From Rhododendron vialii (taxonomy: Eukaryota > Streptophyta > Magnoliopsida > Ericales > Ericaceae): a stretch of 64,000 nucleotides of DNA. The position numbers were made by a program, and so were the translations under genes. Positions 56,111 through 64,000 of this stretch are shown here, piece by piece; position 1 is the first letter of the stretch, and each line of letters opens with the position of its first letter. A model generated the notes under the pieces. That model worked only from the letters and a program-made list of their open reading frames with translations, ran no database searches and was not told where the DNA came from. The DNA lies in NCBI RefSeq assembly GCF_030253575.1, contig NC_080557.1, forward strand, positions 43,600,501 through 43,664,500. The letters are read 5' to 3'.

Positions 56111-56294
56111 CTCTCATGTTGTAATAGAGTTGTATATTGGTGGGCATTGAAACATAATCAAGAACACTAGCACAATGTAATAAGGCCGGCCGTGTATTCT
56201 TGCTCTCATGTTGTAATAGAGTTGTATATTGGTGGGCGTTGAAACATAATCAAGAACACCAGCACAATGTAATAAGAAAGGCCGTGTATTCTTG
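56111..56294 (+). repeat. 92-bp tandem duplication in the PPR gene 3' region
   Basis: 'ctctcatgttgtaatagagt' begins at 56111 and again at 56203. The two copies differ at only a few bases through 'gccgtgtattcttg'. It probably lies in the 3' UTR, since it starts about 135 bases after the stop codon. Confidence 0.9.
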
Positions 56295-56971
56295 CTAAAG
56301 GTACGTGATACTTCTATTCTGCCATTTTTGTTCGGTTGTGTGTATATGCTTTTTAACGAAATTTCCTGCTATAGAACTGTATCTATTGTGTTGATGGCAC
56401 AACGTTGTAGCAGAAAGAATGACTATGCATTGTTTTAGTAGGTGTGGTGGTTAGATCTCGTTTTAGACTGGGGGTTTAATTCAAAAAAGGAGGAGGAAGA
56501 TATACACACCTTGAATACAAAGCATAGAGGACATTTGCAATTTGATTGAAAAGTTTGATAAAAGTTGTATTTTTCGTTAGGATTAGAATCCTGGTTAGGC
56601 TAGTTTTGTAAAAGATACTCCTATAAGCTTAACAACTGCTGCTAGAACTATCACTTAAAAACTCTTGTGTGAAACACCATGAACCGACCAGAGTCTTTAG
56701 ACTCTGAAGGATACAAAGAACCATGCTTTATAGACTACTATGCTTAATACAAAGTACCAACCTTGGAACTTTGGAAGACACTTAAGAGTATTTAGCATTC
56801 CCACATGATTAATAAACAACTAATTGACTACTTCTTCTTACTTGTGACCGTCCAACTTCTCTGGAAACTCTTCCACAAGCTGTTCTACATTGAGTACATA
56901 TTACCGAAAGAAAGCACTAAATATTGTCTGCTCCAAGGTTACTTCTTCTGACTTGCGACGGTCTAACTTGT
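56295..56971. other. Intergenic, no gene seen
   Basis: AT-rich. Contains a short direct repeat, 'acttcttcttacttgtgac' and 'acttcttctgacttgcgac' (about 56830 and 56941). No protein recognised. Confidence 0.4.
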
Positions 56972-57822
56972 TTGGGCATGTTTGATTGTTGGATTATTTT
57001 TTGGAGGGATTGGATAAGATGGGATTAAGGGGGGACAAGTGGGGTCCACGGGATAATAGATGAGATTACATGAATACTAGGATTAGTTGTACTGTGTTTG
57101 GTTAGAATGAGATAAAAATTGGACAAAGATGATTTGGATTATTTTTTCATAGTTGGACGAGGAGGAAGATAATCTAGAGAAGGGGACTAGCTAATACCCC
57201 CTCCGCTTGGTACTAGTTAGGGTGGGTTTGGATAAAAAGTTGAGTGAATTATTTTTTTCTCCTTATTCAATTTTTTTTTTTTTTTGCATTTGTTTGTTTT
57301 GCGTCAAACTTTTGTGACTTATTGATTCATCTCGACGAGAGGAATCGGAAAAGTAAAAAATTTTGATCGAAACTCATAAATTTTTGAATAAAGACAAATA
57401 TAAGTCAATAAGTTAGCCTTTTTTTACTTATTGTCTTTTTGAAAAAAAATTAGTATGAGTTTCGATAAAAAATTTTTACTTTTCCGATTCCTCTCACCGA
57501 GACGAATCAATAAGTCACAAAAGTTTGCGCAAAATTAACAAATGCAAATTTTTTAAAAAAAAAGACAAAAAAAAAGAGTTATTGTTCCACTTTTAAAACC
57601 AAATGAGCCCATTACCCAACATGAGGTACTAAACGGACAAAACAGACCACCGTTGGCCAATCCGGCCCAAACACCCAATTCCATCTACAAACACAAAGTT
57701 TATGATTGACTGATATTGCTCATTAGCAACCAAACATGAAACACCAAACGATGAAAAACAAGGATAATATGGGACCCACCCCTTAGAACCACCGCTCTTA
57801 TCCTACCATCTAACATGCCCAA
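56972..57822. mobile_element. TIR element hosting a nested MITE
   Basis: The left end 'ttgggcatgtttgattgttg' and the right end 'ctaccatctaacatgcccaa' are inverted repeats. Interior words such as 'gggattggataagatggg' have no coding capacity. A Tourist-like MITE (57220-57611) lies within it. Confidence 0.65.
57217..57614. mobile_element. Tourist-like hairpin MITE, nested
   Basis: The element at 57220-57611 begins 'gggtgggtttggataaaaag' and ends 'ttttaaaaccaaatgagccca', with TTA on both sides. The interior folds back: 'gaggaatcggaaaagtaaaa' pairs with 'ttttacttttccgattcctc', and 'ttgaataaagacaaa' recurs. It is the same family as 16760, 22823 and 62697. Confidence 0.75.
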
Positions 57823-58805
57823 AAGCTCAAACCAAACTTGTGAATACGTTTTCTGAATTGTTACAACACTTGAATGAGGTTTTTAGGCATTATTAGATTG
57901 ATAAGTAAGGGCTTTCTTGTGACAAGTTTTTTATTATCCCTTTTCTTTATTTAGATCCTCCAAACATGGCCATGAAATCCCACGGGGTATTTGCTGGCTT
58001 GGGCATGTTACCACGGATTGTAGAACATTGTTATGAATAGGAATCACCTTGGAACAATCCAGTTGTCTATTGCCATGGCGAATTAATTATTAAGGACTTT
58101 TCATTGGGTTTGTGACGTTTGTCTACAGTCACTGAGAACTTTGCACACGTGAAATGGAGTAGTAGTACAACTATTTTTAGGGGAAAAAAGTTTTAAGTGC
58201 CCCACCGAGTCCGAGTTGGTATGGTACTCCATGGCGCCCATAGGTGTGTGAGTCTTTGTTGAGGACTTTCTACCACCATCTTGGTGAATTAGGGGAGCCT
58301 ATTGTGCACAATTTTGAGTCGTCAGATCGTGTATTTGATGATTCGGATTTTATCTCAACAATAAATGGCTTTAAGCAGTTGTCCATTGCCGAGATGAGAT
58401 TTGAATCATTAAATACACAATTCGACGGCTCGGATTGTGCACAACATGCGTGTTGTGCAATGGACACGCATGTTGTGCACAAGTGTGCTATTTTGGGGAG
58501 CCATTTGGCACCCAGCAGCAGACATTAATTGGCTGATATTGTATGAAACTATGAACTGAAAAAGAGGTTGACCGGTCTCTCTCTCTCCCCCCTGAAACAG
58601 AGGTTGATGGGTCTCTCTCTCTCTCTGGCCATGTGATCCCGGGCGCTACTTGAAGTTGAAGATGTCCTAATATGAGCAGACTGACGAGGCACAGACTGGC
58701 TTACTAGCAAACACATGGTCCCAATCCTATTCCTGGGCACGTGAAGGAATTTCCTTTAAGTTTGTTCCTGATAACCTTACAAATTCCACTGCAATTTATT
58801 ACTCC
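57823..58805. other. Intergenic with one hairpin
   Basis: 58308-58446 is a fold-back. 'gtgcacaattttgagtcgtc' and 'gtgtatttgatgattcgga' are mirrored by 'tgaatcattaaatacacaat' and 'gacggctcggattgtgcac'. A second palindromic stretch around 'gcacaacatgcgtgttgtgc' follows. Overlapping frames on both strands here are products of the palindrome. No gene seen. Confidence 0.6.
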
Positions 58806-59690
58806 GAGTTTGGCTCCTCTCCAATCCACGAGGGATTGGAGGATCCTTCAATTTTAATCTGACGACTAAGAATATAATATTGAACACATCTTATCTAAAG
58901 AATATGAGGTGAGCACACATAATTATTTACCCCACACACTTTCTATTTCTCCTCTCCCTCCCTCCCCCATTCACCGCCATTGACAATTTTGTTTTATAAA
59001 TTAGCTGGTTCAACGACTGCTTCACCGCCGTTGACAATGTTGCTTTATGCATCAGCTATTTTAACTACTGCTTCATCACCATTCCATCCGTTCAAAAATT
59101 TGTCCGGTCCGCAAAACTACAACTTAAAAATTATACATTTTTTTTGAAAAAAATTTCAAACTTTCTAAACCAATCAAAAGATTTCATTGTACATAGGAAA
59201 TTGTTGAAAAAAACCGGAATTTTTCTTGAAAAAAGTGTGTTATTTTTAATATCCCCTTTTACGGATCGGAAAAACATTTTGGGATGAGAGGAGTAGTTCA
59301 CAATTTTGTCTCCGGAAAACATGGCCGCTAACTGGTTTTTGTTGATCGGCCGTGATGATTAAAGATTTGAGAGTTAGGGCTGGGCTATCACGGGGAAAGG
59401 GTAGCGGGCATTAGCGATGGATTTGTCGGAGGAGAGAAAAGGGGACGGAAGAGGTGAAAAACAGTTGCGATGGCTAGTGGAGGGTTGGATGGAAATGGAG
59501 GAAAGGGGCGGTCATGGTGTTTGGAATAATGAAATGGAAGTGAAATTATTCGGTGTTTCGCTGGATGACAAGGATTATGTGGCCATTAATAATCTTGGCC
59601 GTTAGATTTTATAATTGCCATGTATCGCCTTATTAATAAGACTTGAGGATCCTCCAATTTCCCTAGAATTAGAGAGGAGCCAAACTCGGT
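58806..59690. mobile_element. TIR element, about 885 bp, with nested MITE
   Basis: 'gagtttggctcctctccaat' then 'ggaggatcct' at the left are mirrored by 'aggatcctcca' then 'gagaggagccaaactc' at the right. A Stowaway-like MITE (about 59080-59296, ends 'ttccatccgttcaaa' and 'ttgggatgagagga') sits inside. The 62-codon frame at 59417-59605 has no known domain. Superfamily not determined. Confidence 0.65.
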
Positions 59691-59821
59691 TTTATATGGG
59701 CATAATGTAGAATGCTCAACTAAGCATCCACAATGTAATAATCAAAACTAAAAGGTTGCTAAAGTTAACAATGTTTGCTCAAAAAAGTGCTCACATTGTA
59801 ATAACCAAACTTAGCAACCTC

Positions 59822-60884
59822 TTAGGCCATCCACAGTGGCATAATCAAAAGCAAATTATTTTTAAAGTTAACAATATTGGGGTAAAATATGGCTCACAAT
59901 GGTATAATCAAACTTAACAACATTCTTAGAAATAATCAAATTTTGGGCTTTGGATAACCAAAACTAGCAACCTTTTTCAATATCAAAATTTGTGAATCTC
60001 ATACTACATAAGTTAACTGGTTCTAAAATTTATATACACACGTGTTTCAAATGGTATTTTTTTTACCTGCTCTATATCTCATTTTCTTCAGCCACAAACT
60101 CTTTCTTTTTCTTTTTCTCCAAAAGTGAAGCTCATATCTTTCAATCATTTACAATTCAACTCATTGTTGCTGGATTAAGGTATTTCACTTTTTTTTCCGT
60201 TTTTATTTTATTTCTTTTTCATTCTTCTCTTTGTGGTTGAGTACATGAAGAACCTTGCATTCATTTACAAATTCAAGAACACATCTGTTTTTTTTTTTTG
60301 AGTACATGATTTTTTTTCCAAATTCATAATATGAGGGAAGGAAGTCACCAATTTTTTCTCCAAAATTAAGGGAGAAAATCGATATATTTTTGCCAAAAAA
60401 AAAAAAACGTAATGGAGGGAAGTGATCAATGGTGAAAAATATTTGTCGCCGCATTAAGGTATTTCACTTTTTTTTTTCCGTTTTTATTTTATTCTTTTTT
60501 CGTTCCTCTCTCTGTGGTTGAGTACATAAATAACCTTACATTTTTTTACAAATTCAAGAGCACTTTTTTTTTTTGAGTACATGATTTTTTTTCCAAATTC
60601 ATAATATTAGGGAAGGAAGTCACCAATTTTTTTCCCAAAATTAAAGGAGAAAATCGATATATTTTTGCTAAAAAAAGTGTAATGGAGGGAAGTGATCAAT
60701 GGTGGAAAACACAAGGGGAGAGAGAGTGAAATTGTAGTGTATCCCTTATTTTAGTTATGGACTAGAAGTGACCATTGTGGACCTCAACACTGTTAAGCTT
60801 AGCAACCTCTTAAATGGATAATCAAAAGCTGATGTGTCAACTTTTGGTTATCCATTTTTGATTATTCCACTGTGGATGGCCTTA
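59822..60884. mobile_element. Inner PIF/Harbinger-type non-autonomous element
   Basis: The element at 59825-60881 begins 'ggccatccacagtggcataa' and ends 'ttattccactgtggatggcc'. TTA flanks it on both sides (59822-59824 and 60882-60884). The 1057 bp interior is non-coding and holds a roughly 278-bp tandem duplication (60177-60711). Confidence 0.8.
60177..60711. repeat. Tandem duplication inside the Harbinger-type element
   Basis: 'aaggtatttcactttttttt' begins at about 60178 and again at 60456. Both copies run through 'gtggttgagtaca', 'ccaaattcataatat' and 'gagggaagtgatcaatggtg'. The unit is about 278 bp in the first copy and slightly shorter in the second. Poly-T/poly-A length differs. Confidence 0.85.
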
Positions 60885-61239
60885 GCAACTCATCAAATTT
60901 TGACTTTTGAATAACTAAACTTAACAACTTTTAGCAATAACCAAAATTCAATAACCAAACCCAATAACCAAATTCAAAACTAAAAAATTAAAAAACACCT
61001 CACATTAGAATCGTCTCATCGAGACGAATAATTTGGTGTGGTCGGGTGCGTGATTGAAACTCGTTTGCAATTGGACATAAATGCATTACGTATTGTGGGG
61101 GTTTTTTTTTTATAGGGATACAAAAATAACTAATGTGGAGATCAAGTTTGTTAGGTTTGATTATGAACTAAATGGATAATCAAATGCTGACGTGACACAT
61201 TTTGATTATCGATTTTGATTATTCCCATTGCGGATGGCA

Positions 61240-62229
61240 TTAGTCAATTTTGTCAAGCTGTCATTATGGATTAATAATCACCATAAATAATTCCGATATT
61301 ATTATTATGTAGAGGTGTCCCTTAAATCTAATGTTTTTCTCAAACCATCAACGTCCAATAATTTGTTGGTTGAATATTGTAAGGATACTATGTACGTGGC
61401 TTCATCTGGATCTATGATTTCGCTTTTAGATCTCTCCACAACAAGAATCTTAGGTTATAGGTTTTTTATTTTTTATGAAGGTAAAGAAGGTAACTTCACT
61501 TACCAACTCACCTATTCAATTAGGTCATAGGTAGAGTATATAAGTTTCCATTCCAATTTGCCCCGTGAGAACGGACATGATACACTGCAGGTTTTCTTTT
61601 TAATCATTAATTGTCTTCTTCTTTTTTTCTCATTTTTTTAAGGGTTTCTAATTCATTATCTTGGTAGTAATACATTTGAATCTCTCATGACGTGGGGGAG
61701 GGGTACATAGTCATGATTCACAATCCAATACCATGACCAAGGGAAAATCTTCTAAATTTTTACACCCATAAAAATGGAGTGGTTATATGACTCAAAACCC
61801 AATAACATGAAAGTGCAAAAAAAATAGACAAAGAAAAGACCCTTAAAGTGTACATGAATGGCTCAGATGTACTGCACAATAAATTTGGGTCGTTCATGTA
61901 CACCTTAAAGGTTTTTTCTTTGCCAATTTTTTTTGTCCCTAACACTCTTTTTTTCTAAATTCTTTTTTCAATCTCCGTTCATTCGAGGAGGATTGCAAGA
62001 TTTTTGCTGAGCAAAAAGGATGAAAGAGGGGGACAATCGGCTACAATTTTTTCTCGGTGTGACTATAGAAACTCCAAATCCGCCACAGGTCACACAAGGG
62101 ACCGATCATCATGGGTTTCTATCGCTACAGTCAGGCCAGTGGAATTGCAAAGGTACAAAGGGGCATCGTTCGATCGTCGGCACATCAATTGAGTTGCAAG
62201 ATTGGCTGTTTTTTTTATTTAACCGGATC
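61240..62229. other. Intergenic with one hairpin
   Basis: 61812-61930 folds back: 'caaagaaaagacccttaaag' is mirrored by 'ctttaaggttttttctttg' type sequence. No gene is recognised; frames at 61315-61530 and 62004-62192 have no known domain. Confidence 0.5.
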
Positions 62230-62491
62230 ATACCAATTAGGGGTGGCAAATTGAACTCAGACCCATTAACAAACCCAGACCCATCAACTAGAAAATAGAC
62301 CCAACTCAACCCATTTATTAGTTGGGTAAGAATGGGTTCAAACCCAACTAACCCAGTATTAGTTGGGTCATAATTGGGCATCAATTGGGTCAACTTAAAT
62401 GACCCAATGGGCAATGAAAGTAACCCACCAAATTTCATCTCTTAATTGGTCTCTTTTCCAAACCCAGACCCATCAATTGGTCTTTTTTCCC

Positions 62492-62555
62492 TCTCTCTCT
62501 CCCCCCCCCCCCCCCCCCCCCCGCTGGTCTCTTTTCCCTCTCTCTCTCTCTCCCC
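62492..62555. repeat. CT and poly-C tract
   Basis: A (CT) run followed by about 21 consecutive C, 'gctggtctcttttccctctc', then another (CT) run and a C-run. The partial repetition of 'gctggtc' suggests slippage or assembly uncertainty. Confidence 0.8.
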
Positions 62556-62696
62556 CCGCTGGTCCGAATTAAAAATCAATTGTGACCGGTAACAATTATT
62601 TTGACCAGTCAAAATTGAAAACACATCTCATTCATTAATTGCGCGAATGGACCCGTGAAATTGTGCTCCGCCTTGAATAAATTTCTCTTATGGTAG

Positions 62697-62970
62697 TCCC
62701 GCAAAGGGTTTGGATTAAAAAATGGACTTATTTTTTTGTCCTTATTCAAATTTTTTTTTGTTTTTTGTCATCTTTTTGTGACTTATTAATTTGTTTTGAT
62801 GAGAGGAATCGGAAAAGTAAAAAAATTTTATCGAAACTTAGAATTTTTTGAATAAAGACAAAAAAAAATCAATAAGACAAAAAAAATTACTTATTCCCGT
62901 CTTTTTGAAAAAATTTATGAGTTTCGATTATAATTTTTTTTTACTTTTCTAATTTTTCGATCATAATTTT
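62697..62970. mobile_element. Tourist-like MITE nested in hAT element
   Basis: It contains 'tttttttgtccttattcaaa', 'gaggaatcggaaaagtaaaa' and 'ttgaataaagacaaaaaa', the family core. The right arm is decayed. Confidence 0.6.
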
Positions 62971-63600
62971 TAGTATATATGTAATTGGGTTAATGGGCGG
63001 GTCGGGTTTGCTTTAAAATAAATGGGTCGGGTTGGGTATGGGTAATTAGACTCATAGTTAATGGGTCTAAATGGGTCAATGACCCATTAAAGACCCAACC
63101 CACTAACAACTTACCCAATTTGACCCAAACCCGCCCGTTTGCCACCCCTAATACCAATATTATTAACAAACCCAACCAAAGCAAATATAGTAAAATAAGA
63201 GGGGATACTACCGGTCCCAAAATACAGAAACTAATAAAATAAAATACAACAAAATCAAAAAAGAAAAGCCACCTGAAATCACGACGCCGGAGCTGGACCC
63301 GTCGGACACACTCGTGAAGAGGGGTTGGAGAGGCTAGATATGAACACGGAGCAAACCCTCCTGGATGACCCACCGGACCAACTCGATCTCGTCCCGCCGC
63401 AGACTGGAGGTAGAAGCCGCTGCAGACGCCGTTTTCGTCGCCGGTGAATTGATTCCAAGAAGTAAGGTCTAGAACCCCAGACTTGGCTCCAGAGTCTAAA
63501 AATGAAGGGGAGAGTGAAAAATGTCAACTTCCTAAGGAAAGTCTCAACCACCTCACAACCTTGGGCCCAGTGAGAAGAGAGAATGAGAGGAGAGAGGCTG

Positions 63601-64000
63601 AAAGTGGGGAGGAACTAAGAGTGTCAAATGGTCCGGGCCAGCATAACACGTTTAAATATGGCATGGGCACGGTCTTAGTGAGCACATGGACGGGCACGGA
63701 CACGGTCTTGGTGGGGCAAGGCACGACACGACACAGTTTTAGTGGGCACGTGGATTGGCACGGAAGTGAGCGGGCACGGCACAGAAGTTGGCCTGACACA
63801 GCACAGCATGACATAGTAGTTGAATGGGCATGGCATGACACGACACGGTTCTAGGCCTCGCCGGGCACGACACGGGTTGACGGGCACGACACGGTTCTAG
63901 GCCTCGCCGGGCACGACACGGGTTGACGGGCACGACACGGGTTGACGGGCACCGCACGACACGGTTCTAGCCGGGCACGACATAGGTTGACGGATACGAA
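63601..64000. repeat. Tandem 'gggcacgacacgg' repeat, cut by window end
   Basis: Short units built on 'gggcacgacacggttctagg', 'cctcgccgggcacgacacgg' and 'gttgacgggcacgac' repeat from about 63660 to the window end, more regularly toward the right. All the open frames here, on both strands, are translations of this repeat. It is probably the interior of another GC-rich non-autonomous transposon whose right end lies outside the window. Confidence 0.75.

Larger units (their letters stand above)
59724..61239. mobile_element. Outer Harbinger-like element of a nested pair
   Basis: The left end 'gcatccacaatgtaataatc' and the right end 'gattattcccattgcggatgg' are imperfect inverted repeats of the same family as the inner element (59825-60881). 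It is non-coding. The borders are approximate because the ends have diverged. Confidence 0.55.
62230..63158. mobile_element. hAT-type non-autonomous element with nested MITE
   Basis: The element at 62238-63150 (913 bp) begins TAGGGGTGGCAAA and ends TTTGCCACCCCTA. The 8-bp target duplication 'ataccaat' is at 62230-62237 and 63151-63158. The interior has many 'gacccaa' and 'ttgggt' words in both orientations, a (CT)n-poly-C tract (62492-62555), and a Tourist-like MITE at about 62697-62970. No transposase is present. Confidence 0.88.

Noticed and set aside
63524..63957. Cys/Arg/Pro-rich frames on both strands at the right edge
   Set aside because: They translate the 'gggcacgacacgg' tandem repeat and are open only because the repeat lacks stops.

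Overview
This window is nuclear DNA from a flowering plant, most likely a eudicot. It has split genes with GT-AG introns and AT-rich intergenic sequence, a nuclear tRNA gene with a Pol III terminator, Ty1/copia and Ty3/gypsy retrotransposons, tRNA-derived SINEs and many MITEs. The protein genes belong to plant families: KUP/HAK potassium transporter, plant-type pyruvate decarboxylase, ATL RING-H2, GARP, bZIP and organelle PPR. I cannot name the species from sequence alone.

Layout. 1-4400: decayed Ty3/gypsy remains on the minus strand (gag about 3420-2400, integrase C-terminus about 2110-1480) beside a degenerate tandem array. 4932-5167: the last exon of a RanBP1-like gene, without its upstream exons. 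5.2-10.4 kb: intergenic, with a 280-bp tandem duplication split by a MITE, a long-armed MITE, an LTR remnant with a primer-binding site, and a SINE. 10516-15310: a complete nine-exon KUP1-type K+ transporter. 17987-21775: a complete six-exon pyruvate decarboxylase. 22.3-28.3 kb: MITEs and a roughly 2.2-kb tandem duplication whose copies carry different transposon insertions. 28677-29423: an intronless ATL-type E3 ligase. 31232-31305 (minus): a tRNA-Ile(UAU) gene. 34311-39035 (minus): a full-length copia element with identical LTRs. 39684-41050: a four-exon bZIP gene. 44662-46228 (minus): a five-exon GARP/G2-like gene with two EAR motifs. 46-53 kb: intergenic repeats, including a large inverted repeat. 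53093-55975: a two-exon PPR-like gene. 56-64 kb: nested MITEs and hAT/Harbinger-type elements.

The genes do not form a pathway. They are independent loci: ion transport, fermentation, ubiquitylation, transcription and organelle RNA metabolism. I found no novel multigene system. The best leads are these: the KUP transporter carries Asn where the family has the essential Asp of the GVVYGD motif, plus a second Asp-to-Ala change; a GC-AG intron of 69 bp sits in the same gene; the copia element has perfect LTRs but two in-frame stops; and several duplications serve as built-in empty-site controls for MITE insertions. Exon coordinates were placed by hand from splice signals, reading phase and family alignment from memory; none was checked by software or database search.
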